Below, one piece after another: positions 36,601-48,000 of a stretch of 64,000 bases of DNA. The position numbers were made by a program, and so were the translations under genes. The stretch spans positions 646,901-710,900 of the forward strand of contig CAUJGJ010000037.1 in assembly GCA_963170055.1 (NCBI GenBank), given 5' to 3'. Within the stretch, counting starts at the first letter, position 1; each line of letters starts with the position of its first letter. The stretch comes from Halisarca cf. caerulea (lineage: Eukaryota; Porifera; Demospongiae; Chondrillida; Halisarcidae). A model generated the notes under the pieces. That model had not been told where the DNA came from, searched no databases, and worked only from the letters and a program-made list of their open reading frames with translations.

Positions 36601-38194
36601 CTGTGCACGGCACGGGAGAAAATGGCGGCTCCGAATAACAGAAGTAAAATATACACAAAGTCAGCGTAATATACAGCAAACAGTGAACCAAATACAGTGG
36701 ACTCCACTTATAAAGAACCCTGTTATAAAGAAGTTCTGCTTATAAAGACCAATTTTCTGGGTCCAAGTTTGTGTGCATACATTTTTCCTCTGTTATAACA
36801 AACAAACTCCTGTTAAAGTCACTGCTGCCAGTGACTTTTAAATGGGATTTGAAGTGGATTTTGTGTTCTTAAAGGCGTTGAAGTGTACAGAGTAGTGAAG
36901 AAAAGTATTCAAGAAACTAAAATTTGAGCTCCACTATGACCATCAGTACAAATTATGGCATAATTCTTTTGTAATACATAAAAATGTTCTGATATTTATA
37001 CTCTGTAATACGTTAACATACACTTCTTTTATAAAGTACAAATCCTTGTGGATTTCTTGGTTCTTTATATCAGGAGTTGACTGTACATGTAAAGTTTAAA
37101 AGAATCATTGTATTGTAACGTATATTTGTTTTAATCATTTTCGTTTTAAATTCACCCAAAAGCAATAACGATTTCTTCAAGCTGTACACTGACAAGAACT
37201 GTATCTACAAGCTTAAGTTTTGTGATCTCAGTGTTTCGTTTGTGCAGCTTTCTATTGCAACAGTGTAGTACTGTATGTAAAGATTAGAAATGGTGATTTA
37301 GAAAATAATTGGAAAAGGATTGGGTACTTAGCATTGGTAATGGTAACATTTCCAAAATTGCTAACTACAGAATTGGTACAGAAATGCTATTTAATTGCTA
37401 AAATAAATACCCACTAAATTATTGACCACCAAAAAATGTTAAAATTAGTACCTGCTCACATTTGTATCCTGAAGGTAAATAAAACTTGCTTGCCCAAAAG
37501 GGTTTGGCTAGAATGTGCTGTATTTCAAAAATGGTTTCTTCTGAGATGAGAGTAGACAATTACAAGCACAGATATGTATTGAGAACAATTGGAATTGAGA
37601 ATCAACTTTGCTCCAACTTGAAATGTGTCCTAACTAAACATTAGTCCATGATATTGTTAAACATTAGGGATAGGATAGAATTTTTGTTCTAGCTTTTCAG
37701 CATGAGTATTTCACATGTAATTGAACAAAATTTATGATCACACCCATAATTGTTTTGCCTAAGTAGCTGATGCTGCAATTTACTGTACACTTCTGCATAT
37801 CTTGTCATCATGCCTAGATATTTGAACGTGAAGTAAGACGTGAAAAAATTTTGGAAGGAAAGCAGCGTGAACTTAAATTAAAGATGAAGCAACAGGGTGC
37901 CTCTGCAGCAGGTGGAGGTGGTGAAAGGTAAGAAGGAATGTGAATCTAACTTGTTTAAAATTGGATTTTGAAATAGCTGATACTTGTGCTAAAAATTTGG
38001 CATGCAGGGAAGAGACTGAAGAGGAAGACCAAGTGGAAAGAGCAGAAAATGACTTTTGGGCTTCAATCAAGCAAGACAAGCTAGATTTTGATGCTAAAGA
38101 AAGAAAACGAGTTGAGGCAACTCAGCAAAAGAATCAACCAACACCTATTCCTGAGGAAGGTGGGGACCAAACAGCTGAAAACCAAGCCTCATAA
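24628..38194 (+). CDS. DNAI2: Axonemal dynein intermediate chain 2
   Basis: Subunit of the outer dynein arm of motile cilia and flagella; pairs with DNAI1 and binds heavy chains. Exons: 24628-24810, 24947-25108, 25169-25284, 25415-25557, 25626-25739, 25851-25955, 26517-26665, 26826-26951, 27336-27389, 28516-28559, 32334-32469, 34824-34970, 37818-37927 and 38008-38194, total 1776 nt or 591 residues (human about 605). All phases agree. It starts [22 protein letters not shown]-repeat blades include [56 protein letters not shown] and [11 protein letters not shown] charged C-terminal tail follows ([11 protein letters not shown] ... [20 protein letters not shown]). An ATTAAA that could be the polyadenylation signal lies near 38337. 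Introns 10-12 are large and repeat-filled. Confidence 0.95.
27874..28095. mobile_element. MITE, TA-flanked, CCCTAAAT ends
   Basis: Ends CCCTAAATTGAGAAATTT and inverted CCCTAAATCGGGAAATATT with TA on each side. The interior repeats TCGCGAATATTT and AATTCGCGA-type phrases. 222 bp in a DNAI2 intron. Confidence 0.75.
28312..28411. repeat. Perfect 100 bp palindrome
   Basis: The first 50 bases, from CAAGGTATTCTTTTGGTCAG to ACATACATACGTAT, are exactly complementary to the last 50, with no loop. It lies in DNAI2 intron 9, about 100 bp before exon 28516-28559. Confidence 0.97.
28638..29116. mobile_element. MITE, TA-flanked, CAGTAGAATCTCACAA ends
   Basis: Ends CAGTAGAATCTCACAAATAA and inverted CAGTAGAACCCCACAATAAG, TA on each side. 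The interior repeats GACCACC and TGGTCTTATTTGTGAGG. 479 bp, non-coding, in DNAI2 intron 10. Confidence 0.85.
29860..30299. mobile_element. MITE, TA-flanked, CCGTACTTGTTCCAAT ends
   Basis: Left CCGTACTTGTTCCAATTAGC and inverted right end CTGTACTTGTTCCAATCAGT, TA at both sides; a second inner pair GGCGCCATCATTAGA / GGTGCCATCATTAGAAG is in direct order. 440 bp, no coding capacity, in DNAI2 intron 10. Confidence 0.8.
31077..31566. mobile_element. TTAA-flanked element with about 38 bp inverted ends
   Basis: The ends CGGAAGCGCTGTAGCTCAAG and inverted CGGAAGCGCTATTGTACAAG continue as matching arms through AGTTTGGAG. Each is bordered by TTAA (31073-31076 and 31567-31570). 490 bp. Two open frames inside resemble no known protein. 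After the right end a degenerate roughly 20-27 bp 'CCGTTAAATGAAATG' tandem runs to about 31655. Confidence 0.75.
32995..33136. repeat. Palindromic repeat, AGTTATACCCCGC family
   Basis: The left arm ATTAGTTATACCCCGCTTTT and GTACATGGGAATATAATAAG return inverted after a roughly 30 bp loop. The arms are about 55 bp with two or three mismatches. Related copies occur at 35277-35415 and, more distantly, 48412-48463. Confidence 0.9.
33230..33456. repeat. Second copy of the 'GGCATAGAGCTAGACAGAG' repeat, ending in a hairpin
   Basis: The first 100 bp repeat the order of 15940-16080. The end is a hairpin whose 31 bp arms (33326-33356 and 33424-33454, CAGAGTTTAGTTGGATGGAG...) are exact inverted copies, with an inner CATCCCGC/GCGGGATG stem. 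Confidence 0.85.
33532..34094. mobile_element. TTAA-flanked MITE, GGTGGYGGGTC ends
   Basis: Ends GGTGGTGGGTCGGTCC and inverted GGTGGCGGGTCAGCCG inside TTAA duplications at 33528-33531 and 34095-34098. 563 bp in DNAI2 intron 11. Kolobok- or piggyBac-type by target site; no transposase frame. Confidence 0.75.
35277..35415. repeat. Palindromic repeat related to 32995-33136
   Basis: Shares GGTACATGGGAAT, TAAGTGTTAGG and CCCAGCAAAAGC with the copy at 32995, but its arms have diverged. DNAI2 intron 12. Confidence 0.7.
36695..37083. mobile_element. MITE, TA-flanked, CAGTGGACTCCACTTATAAAG ends
   Basis: Left CAGTGGACTCCACTTATAAA and inverted right CAGTCAACTCCTGATATAAA, TA each side. 389 bp in DNAI2 intron 12, non-coding. 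Confidence 0.85.
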
Positions 38195-38554
38195 TTTGTA
38201 CAATGCATGTCAGTGCATATGTCTGTTCTGGTATGCTAACAGTTTTAAGTAGTCAGTGTATCTCTACCGATAACTTCTTGACTAAATTTGGTCGAGCTAC
38301 TTGTGCTTTATTGCTCAGTTTGTTTATTCATAGCCATTAAAATTCATGTGTAGCTAGTATGCATGTATGTGCACTGGTAAATTTAAGTATCAATGTAGGG
38401 TATACATGGTGTACGTGTGTAATTTGATGACTGTTGTTTCCTTTTTTAGTTAAAAATATATCTATCTACCTATCTCTCTCTCTATATATATATTATATTT
38501 ATACTATGAACAAAAAGTTGGCTTACTTTTATTATAAGATTCTTTGCATGTGAA

Positions 38555-38796
38555 TTATTTAGTAGCTAAGACATAGGCGCAAGGGCTGTATAGCATATAA
38601 AATGCCGAGTCCCAAGGGTGAGTGCATTTCTCGGCTATGATGCTAAGTTCGCTTCTCTCAGTGGCGAAGATTGGCTTTTTTGGATTCGATTTGTAGCATG
38701 CTTCTTCGTAAATCTCTTTAAGGAACTTGGCAGCTAGAGAGGTATTTGCCTGAAAACACAAGTTTCCAAGTATAAACTCACGGCAAGTTCACCCAT
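38555..38796 (-). CDS. Possible small two-exon gene, unknown product
   Basis: The minus-strand frame 38752-38555 follows a good acceptor (TTGTGTTTTCAG) and encodes ANTSLAAKFLKEIYEEACYK ... ATERSELSIIAEKCTHPWDS ... YSPCAYVLATK, stop. Just upstream ATGGGTGAACTTGCC followed by GTGAGT (38796-38782) could be a first exon in the right phase, giving 70 residues. The implied intron is only about 29-32 nt, which is very short for an animal. Alternatively this is the last exon of a gene whose other exons I could not find. No family recognised. It lies between convergent DNAI2 and the myosin gene. Confidence 0.3.
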
Positions 38797-39980
38797 GTTT
38801 TATGCATTATAAAATCACTGGATAATCGTACCATTACCATGGTAACGGATGCTATATAATGTATATACTAGATGTATGCTAAGCATAGTACTCGCAAGAT
38901 GGCCATGCAGTGCCACAGGGAATTTTACCCCTGCAGTTAAAATAATATTATACTATAATATATATAGGATGTTTTATCCCACCCAAAGTAAAGTATCCTA
39001 GTACATGTATACAGGCAAAATACATACAAATTGAATAATATAATATGAAAAAGTATAAGAAAACTGCAAGATTAAAAATCGGTATATATACTGTAATGGC
39101 TATAATGACAGTCAACGGTCATTACACCATGCATGTCATTTTAAAATGGTGTCTTCGTTCTTCGCTGGTGTTTACAATTTTTTGGAAACTGAGTGCTTTT
39201 GTCCTGAATAGCAGTGACTGGTATGATAACCATGTACTGACCTAATATGCACCTTCAATGTTTGCCGGTATCTATAGCTAGGGGCCGAGGGGATTATATT
39301 TTCTCAATGGCTGGCCATGGGGGTTGATTTTTACTGGTTTACACTATAACCTGGGGAGATAAAGGTTTAAAACTAACCAGGGGGGTACTTTAAATTGTGA
39401 TACTGGTGCTAAATTTAATTTGAAATTAAATGGAATTAAGTCAAAGGATCTATCCGAGGAAGATACCACCCAAGGGGTGCAATAGACACAGTATTATATG
39501 CCATTAGAGCACGCTTGGCCAAACAGCTCCACAACGTTGCCATGTATGCAAGCAGATATGGTATGTGGATGACTCAGCAGGATCAACCCTTACCAACCTC
39601 AAATCAGGGTAGGAGGGTTATAATGTCACTAGCTTGCCATGGCTATAGAGATAGTACAAAATGCCACAATATTTTATGTCATATATAATGACCATCACGT
39701 AGCAGAACATGTTGCCACAGATGACTGCATGGTCGACCTATTCGCAGCCCCCAAGCAAAAAGTCACAAATATATATACCCTGCCAAAACAAAAGTCAAAT
39801 TTCCACCAACAAAAAAGGATATGGAGAAGTATGGGGCTAGGCTGGTTAGTGTTTAATTTAGTATTGATAAATGCCCGCCCAGACCAAAACAACAGGCTGG
39901 ATCAGATTTACCATGGCAGAACTGCAAATATGCATGCATGGTGATGCAATATGGTAACAACAGATCATGGAGCATACTGT

Positions 39981-39983
<3 letters not shown>

Positions 39984-40064
<81 letters not shown>
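39984..40064. repeat. (TA)n microsatellite
   Basis: About 81 bp of uninterrupted alternating AT, the longest in the window; the Tyr-Ile frames on both strands are artefacts. Confidence 0.97.
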
Positions 40065-40071
<7 letters not shown>

Positions 40072-40367
40072 CAGCTGTATATTGCATAAATCGCATGAGA
40101 TGTCAATGTGTTTTGTACATATCTGCTTTCATTTGCAATTGCATGGTCGAATTGCATTGTTTCATGATATATATTTTTTGCTTTATTTTGCATGTTGTCC
40201 CATTTGAACCACAATACCGTAGTGGATTCAGACTGCTCATGCAGCAGTTGTGGTCTAAAGGAAGAAATTAAAAAAAAAATTGAATGTGTTTTAACAGACA
40301 TTAATATACTGTATTGACATTGCATGGTTGGTCCTATTCTGGTGTGACCATATGGGCCAGGCCTATA

Positions 40368-40488
40368 GTCTCATGTAGCCAGACCCAAACTGCTTTGATC
40401 CTTAATTCTGCATGTACATGTATATGTGTGAAGGAGACGACATTTAAAAAGTTAAAGGAGCCAAGTTGAGAGTCTGGCTACGCGAGAC
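40368..40488. mobile_element. Short MITE, GTCTCRYGTAGCCAGAC ends
   Basis: GTCTCATGTAGCCAGACCC faces AGTCTGGCTACGCGAGAC. About 120 bp, non-coding. A solitary half-site of the same family (TAGTCCCGCGTAGCCAGACC) occurs at about 21426. Confidence 0.7.
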
Positions 40489-40914
40489 CAGCTCAAACTG
40501 TCTCAGCTAACACAATGGAAATAGAAAACTTGCTACACGTACTCGTTATTACTGATGCATACATCGATCATTAATATTATAATTTCATGCAGCTGCATGT
40601 GCTCTGCGCACTGTATAGAGGAGGCTCCAATTACATGCATGCATATAGGTGCAAGATGCATGGACTGCATGCAAGGCCATGCATGCAGCTGATCGAAAAA
40701 TACATGTAATTATTGTCATCAAGTTACTATTATGCATGCACATGCATGCTTATACATATGTATATGCATAATAATGGTTAATTATTATGAACATGCATGC
40801 TGCACATCCAACCACACATGTGCACACAGATATGCATGTGTACATGCATGCATGCATGGTGCTTGTGTATACATTAGATGATTGAATGGAATGCTTCTAT
40901 ATATAGTTCCAATA

Positions 40915-41095
40915 CAGTGGATCCCTGCATAAGACACTTAGCTTTGGGGAGCCTCTTTTTTGTCCTTTGTTTTGGGATTGTCCTCTTTGGGAGATTAGAA
41001 ATGTATTGGAACTATATTATAGGGTGAAAATATTTTGGGACATCCACGTGCATGTCCTTACTTTGGAGCGTCCACTATAATTAAAGATTTCACTG
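40915..41095. mobile_element. MITE, CAGTGGATCCCTG ends
   Basis: Left TACAGTGGATCCCTGCATAA, right AAGATTTCACTGCA (one base off TGTA). The interior (ATGTATTGGAAC ... AAAATATTTTGGGA) matches a remnant at about 35700-35895 in DNAI2 intron 12, so both are one family. Confidence 0.7.
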
Positions 41096-41334
41096 CATTA
41101 TCTTTCATCATTTGGCTAATAACATTGTAATTGAACACGCTATACTACATTCACATTTGAAACTACATGATTGGTATCTATCAATCAGGTATATACTAAC
41201 TACATAAAGAAAATAATCCACAAGAAGTCTGAAGTGTTCTCAAATGATGCTACGTAATTTCTATATTATCACCATAGATTTGAAGTTTGAAATCCTACTT
41301 CTAAGTACACATTATCTACATAGTTACTAGTATT

Positions 41335-44300
41335 CTATACATCTTCTTCTCCATAACTTTCATCCGTGTTTGTGGTTGGCGTGGTCTTGCCTGTTCGCTT
41401 TGGTAAACGTGACCCGGCACTAAAGGAGCCACCAATACCACCAGTTCTACTAGGCCTATAAAAGATGCAAAAAAACATGTATACACATCAGAATACTAAG
41501 GAATCACAATACTATACAGCGGGTCAGTGATCAGCGTGTTATCACCTTCTGGTAGTTTGAAGAGTATCAATTTGCTCATTGAGTTCATCTATTTCTCTCT
41601 GAAGCTTCCTCTTTGATGCTTGTATTCGCTGCAAATCCTCTTCCTGAAACAACAGAAATTAACCATAAAAGCACTGATAAAATATATAAAGACAATGGAA
41701 TACCGTTTCTTCCATTTGCTTCTTGAAACTGCGAGCCTTGGCACCATTCTTATCTGCCTGTAATGCACATACACAACAGGGTACAGTGACTGGAGTCCAA
41801 CACGTGAAAAAGCTCTCACAAATTATACAAAACCTACACTAGGACATAAGGTGCACGGAGTAGCAGACATACCAACTGTTTGAAGTGGTCAGCTTGCTTT
41901 CTTTCATCCTCTACAGCTGCTAGCATTTCCTTTAATTTCTTATCTTGTCTCCTCAGTGTTCTATGCTGCTGCTGGCGTTCTCTGCAAGTATGCATTGATT
42001 GAAGTGGAAAGTGGTGAAGATATAAATATTTTCAACAGCTGCTTAGAAAAATTAGGTATAAGCATCCATAAAAAGAGGCTTTTAAGCAACACTCTGGGCT
42101 TAAACACATGAAAAACACAAATTCAGAAAAGATAATAGTTAAGTATTGTCCCAACAGATGATGATAACATAATGATGTCAAACTACAATGATTTTCACAA
42201 TAAACTGGATGATGACTAGCAGTTACATTGTTAGCTGAATGCTGACTGTATATAATATCTAATGCCAAGGTGTAATTTTGCACAACAAGCCTCATTCTCA
42301 GTGATGAACAAAAGATTAAGATCCTAACATTTCACCTACAGGAGCTAAGATTTCAGGTTACTCTGTTATCTTTTGCCATGCAGTATGCAGCTGAAGGGCT
42401 AGGTGACTTTATTAGTTTAGGATTCTATCAGGAACTTTGGGGGGATAGTAGTTGTAATAGACTGCATATTATCCTTTGATACTGCTTGCCATGGAGGAAG
42501 CATGATTATTGCGTATCATAATACGCAGGTGTGACATGTGCACATGTGAGCAGTACTCAAAATGGCCACCCGAAAGTCGGCAAAAATTACCCCCCCCCCC
42601 CACTTTCATTTAGTTTGCGTATGGAGTATGAAAAGCATACAAAACTTTAATTCAACTATTTAATGCTACAACAGTTGACTTAACTTAGTTGTCATTGTTT
42701 CGTGAAGCCAAAAAATGACCACAGATTCGGACCTTAAAAATAGGTTTAGTGCAAAAACCCGGTCATATAAACCATGGTTTAAAGCAGCCATAACTGCCAA
42801 GAATCTTTTAGCAACAATCTAAATTTTCACTGTTGGAGAACTTACCATTCCTCTTCATTCCTAAGACGTCCATTGAAATGTTGTTTTTGTCCTAAAGTAA
42901 AACCACAAAAACTTGGGCACATGTCGGAATCGGGCATGTTATTAAAATCTCCAACGGTGAAAATTTAACTTCATCGTTTAGATGACCAGGTTATCGATAG
43001 AATCTCAGTCATTGAAGAAGTCTCTCTCACCGTTTGTCACAAGGCTGTCATATGATATGATGACGTCACCAACCAAAGGTAACGATTGATGAAATTGATA
43101 CCTTTCTTAATACGAACGAATATCCATAAGAATGTCTTGAAAACACTAAGTGCAGGTCAATACAATATTTGATAGAATATTCTTCTGTTTGAGAGCGAGA
43201 AGGCCTACAATATTACCTTTCATGCAACTTCATAAAACATACACATAACTAACTTGTGAACATCAGTAAAATGTGTTATTGCATGATGACATCATACATC
43301 AAAGGCGCCGCGTAGGCAGTAATGAATTTATCACCTGGGAATGAACTGCAAGAGACCCAGGGCATACAGTATTTGACCTTTTATGTTAAACCTCCATCTA
43401 TGGTTAAAGAAAGGCTTGTTAAGATACTTCGATACTGATCACGTCGACTTTGAAGTTATTCGAAGCAGATAAATACTTGAATGACTCGCCTGAGTTGCCT
43501 TTGCCATCATCATTCAGCGAATTTGTCAGAGCGTTTATTTGGTGATAAGCTAGTCTCGGGAGTATCACATTTACTGCTCTCGGTCTTGAGCAGTAAATGT
43601 GATACTCCTTCGCGGGTGTGTAGTAACTAGTACTTACTATTCAATCAAATCCCTTTGTAAACCACACAATGTCCCTCTTTTCCATAAAAGGCACACGTCA
43701 TGCCTGCGTATTACGATGTAATGGGAGACATGTGTATACACAGAATAACAATTAATGCAGTTCTACCTAAGGCTTGTGTGAACACTTTACTTATATAAAA
43801 TGAGGTATAATTTTAGGGCTTTTCAGTACTTATTGTTGAATTTTCCAATACAAAGTCATATGTACAGGGTCAGTCAAAAGTAATGGAATGATCGCCATGG
43901 GGCTGACTAGAAGACTGAAAAGGTTGTCCATAAATCCCTTACTTGGGCATTTTTTACAGTTTAACTCTTATTTGAGGTAGGCTTGTTTCCTTTGCAGAGA
44001 TTCTATAACTTTTCGGCCTTTGAAACTAAACTTGCATGCTTTCACGGAGTGAATTACAACATTATATGATCTGGACACCACGAGAGGTAAACTGGGGCTA
44101 TGGAAATATTGCAAATAAAGTCCATTGCTCCAAATATGCACCTAAAATATCATTTCAACATTATGGCATGACTAAAAAGATTGCAAGCAAGGTGAAATTT
44201 TCAATCATTGAGGCTACTTTTGCCCAGAAAAAAGCTGCTTTATAGGAGCAAAACGCTCTACGGCTGCACCAGAAATGAGGGCCGAATCCTAGAAGTTTGT

Positions 44301-44966
44301 GGGCGAGAAAGTGACTGCATCAACTATGAAATGCTTCCCAAATAAATCAGGTCTGTACAGACAAGTAGCACGGCAGATGTCCCTATGTAGTGCTGGGCAT
44401 TGATGGAGCGCCGCAGGTTCCCCAAGCAGATTGAAGTTCAACCACAGGTGTTGTCAATATAAGCAAACTTCCAGGGCGAATGAAGAATAAAACTAATCTT
44501 CAATGCCTTAAGAACCCATGCAAGGTGAGTATAGTGGGATGAATATCTGGTGGACTGCATTGCTTCTGTTGTGAAGCATGGTGGTGGTTCGGACAGGTGT
44601 GTGAGAGAAAATCAACAAGTAGAATAGGAGGATTGTCAAGAAACAGTGCCCAGCGACTCTGGACTATGCAAGGGCAATTTTAAGTGGTATATTCGCCAAT
44701 ACTTACCCAGAGTCCTAATAGTTTCAGGAAGAAAGCACTGCAATGCAACACACGTTGTACTAAACCAGACGGAAATTTTGTGCTCAAATGCAGGCTTCAA
44801 ATTGGACAGTGCAGTCTCCATATCTTCATCTGATTAAACATTGGTGTAGCAGAATTAGTTGACATTTCCCAAAGCAAACGTGATAAAAGAGTTGAGATGA
44901 ATTCTGTGGGAAATACCCATGTCTAAAACACCATGTTGGCTGCAATTACAAACCATTTCATGAAAG

Positions 44967-45030
<64 letters not shown>

Positions 45031-48000
45031 CTAATTGTTTGCAAGTTTTAAAAGAGGAAAAAGGCTAAAACACGATTATTAATAGCTTAAAACGTATGTT
45101 AATGAATTGAATATATTAAATGTACTAATAAATACTGGCCATGGTGATTTCTAATCACTTTTTCGAAGGGGTACAATCTGCCTTTTTTAAGCATGTGACA
45201 ATAGTTCCGTTACTTTTAGCTGGCACTGTATTAATGGGTATTTTCACATGAGTTTGGGAGGAGGGGGATGCCCCTTCAACTAGAATTTAGGGAGGGCACC
45301 CCCCCCTTTCCACTGCCTATGCAGTGTGGACAACATCAAAATAGTTCACCCACTCAGAAGTTTCATACCTATTGGATGATTCAAGCTGATCTTCCAATCC
45401 TGCAATTTTGGATTCAAGCGAAGCTACTTGAGCTTTCAGTCTTCTTCCTCCAGCTGCTTCTAATTCTTCCACTTTTACATTCAGATCCTTCACCTTTAAA
45501 ACAAGCAAAACAAAATACAACATTTGCAGCACACGCATTAAAGGTAAAATGCCAATATGAAGAAAAGCCTACGTACTATTTGAGGAAGTGTACCAATATC
45601 TGTTATACATACAACCCACACATTCCCCTGCTAGCCACAAGACACAACAAGCGATAACAAAAGATGAAATGTAAAGTGGAAAACCCCAACATACAGTTGT
45701 TGTAATAATTGTGTGCAACAACAGAAATGTAAACAGCAATCGACGAACAAAATGTCCAAAGAAAAAAGTGTCTTTTGAAGTGATGGAACACAGCTAATAT
45801 TATTTTTTTCAAATTAGATACCATGGCTTTGATTTGCGTGCATAGCAATGTGTAAACAATAATAGTATTTGAAAAGCATGACAACCCTACACTCTGTTGC
45901 ATTGACCATTTTGGTAAACACATTTTTTTCATAACTCCGACAAATTAGTAATAGAGTTGAACTATTGTTTAACGGGTAGGTCAAATGTATGAAAAGTTTT
46001 TTTAATGGAAATCACTACCCAAGAAAGGGCGGCATCCAGCCACCTCGTGCCTCCCAAATGGACCTAATGGTTGTAGAAGTCTAGGGCAACCCAACCTAGC
46101 TTTGCCTAGTTAGTCTGGAAAGGAGGTCTTATGCCCTCAGCAGTAGGCATAATGGTCAAATAAGTCTAGGGCAACCAAACCTAGTCTAGCCTAGTTAGTC
46201 TACTGTGGGGAAAAACAGCCATAAGGAAAAGTGGACACACAGTGGCTGGGATTGAACTGGCGACCTTCAGCTTTGTACGCTGATGCTCTACCTTCTGAGC
46301 TAGGAAGCCCATCCATCACCCTTAAGAAGGCACCACTAGCTCCTCATTTACTAGCTGTACAACTAAACTAAGTTGATTTGAACTATTGTTTAACGGGTAG
46401 GTCAAATGTATGGAAAATTTTTTTTAATGGAAATCACTACCCAGGAAAGGGCAGCATCCAGCCACCTCGGTAGTAATAGAGTCATTACGATATCGATATT
46501 AGTGTTCCCTAATATCTATAGCTGTACACAGCCTAAGTAATATAGCACACAAAAAAATTAAACAGGTCTGTCCCTACAAAGGCATGCTAAGAGCAAAGCA
46601 CGAACATACCTGCTTCTCGAGGGTGCTGTTTCTTCCCTCAACTTTGCTGAGGTGAGATTGAACACTTAGCAATTCAGAGTTAGCAGATTCAACCTGTATG
46701 AACAAAAAAGCACAGTGATCTACTGGGGGTGAAGTGAGATCATAGTACATAAACACATCTTACTTGCTGGTGAGCACGCCGAATTCTGTCGAGAGACTGC
46801 TCATTATTTTGTTGCTCTTCTTCCAAATCCTCCTCCAGAGATGAAATTTTATTCTCAAGACGCCTCTTATCCTCAGATAAAGTTGAACTGAAGTAGCATA
46901 CACCAACAATACAATATCCATTCACCCTGGCACACTGTGCTTACAAACTTACATTTTGGGTCCCAAAGACTCATTCAGTTCAGTTAGATCATCTCGTTCA
47001 GACTCAGCTTGACGACGTGCTTTCTCAGCCACAGCAGCATCCTCTTTTGCTTGCCGAAATTCTTCTTCTATTTTTTTATTCTTTCTCAGCAAGTCCTTGT
47101 TCTTAAATGACAGCTCTTGAATTTGACGTTGCAAATCTTCTTCTCCTTGCTGCAAGTCTCTTATCTGGTTCTAAGTGTTGATGGTTGTATACAAAATACT
47201 GCTAATCAGATTGGAAAAAAGCACTTATATCCTATTCTGGGTTAAGCCTGGTTCACAATATGCCGCAAAGGCTGTGATGCAAGCTTGCAGTATCAGGATC
47301 AAAATCATGAAGCTTATTTATTCTGGGGAGGCCTTTAGCTGATGTAGCTACTAATCTAGGCATCCAGTACAACACAATACAAAAGACAGACAAAAGTAAA
47401 AAAAGGTAGAAAGTAGAAAGGGACATGCCAAAAATTCTTTCAAGAATAAGAAGGGAAGTTCAATTGAGAGGAATTAAGCATGCAGGAAAATAAAATCATT
47501 AATAATAGGAGAAATTAATCCAAGCTCATGCAGGAAATACAAATTAATTTGTTTGAAGCATGCAAATATTAGACTGACTCCATTAGTAGCTCTTGAGTGT
47601 AGCGAGAAAATTCCGACAAGGACTGAATACCACGAATAGACTCAGGAAAAGACCGCCACAGGGAAGCACCAGTAAAACTAAAGGTTTTTTGCCCAAAAGT
47701 TGTCTTTGCAAGAGGAAGTCTCACAAGTTGTCCAGAACAAGTAATGTGATCGTGGGAAGGGAATTGAAAAATAGAAGATAGATACGGTGGAGCCATGCAC
47801 GCGCTTTGTCAAATCGCTGCTCTTCGCAATGAACCGCAAGAAGTAGGAAATAGTTCTTTATACGTAATAGTTATACAATGGCAGTTTGCGGAGTATGGAT
47901 TATACACGCATGAGACCCGAGGGCGCGTAGCGCCCGAGGGCGAGTGCGTGTATAAATCCATACTCCGCAAATGCCATTGTATAACTATTATATACCCCGC

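Larger units (their letters stand above)
38797..41334. other. Intergenic region between DNAI2 and myosin heavy chain
   Basis: Apart from the repeats listed separately (39984-40064, 40368-40488, 40915-41095) I see no gene. The stretch 40590-40870 is dense in ATGCATGC/CATGCATG palindromic words. Confidence 0.5.

Noticed and set aside
39858..40325. Open frames of Tyr-Ile repeats on both strands (also at 9020-9262 and 14482-14706)
   Set aside because: They are translations of (TA)n microsatellites.
46240..46312. A functional tRNA gene on the minus strand
   Set aside because: Acceptor and T stems do not pair and the sequence continues as a SINE with target duplication.
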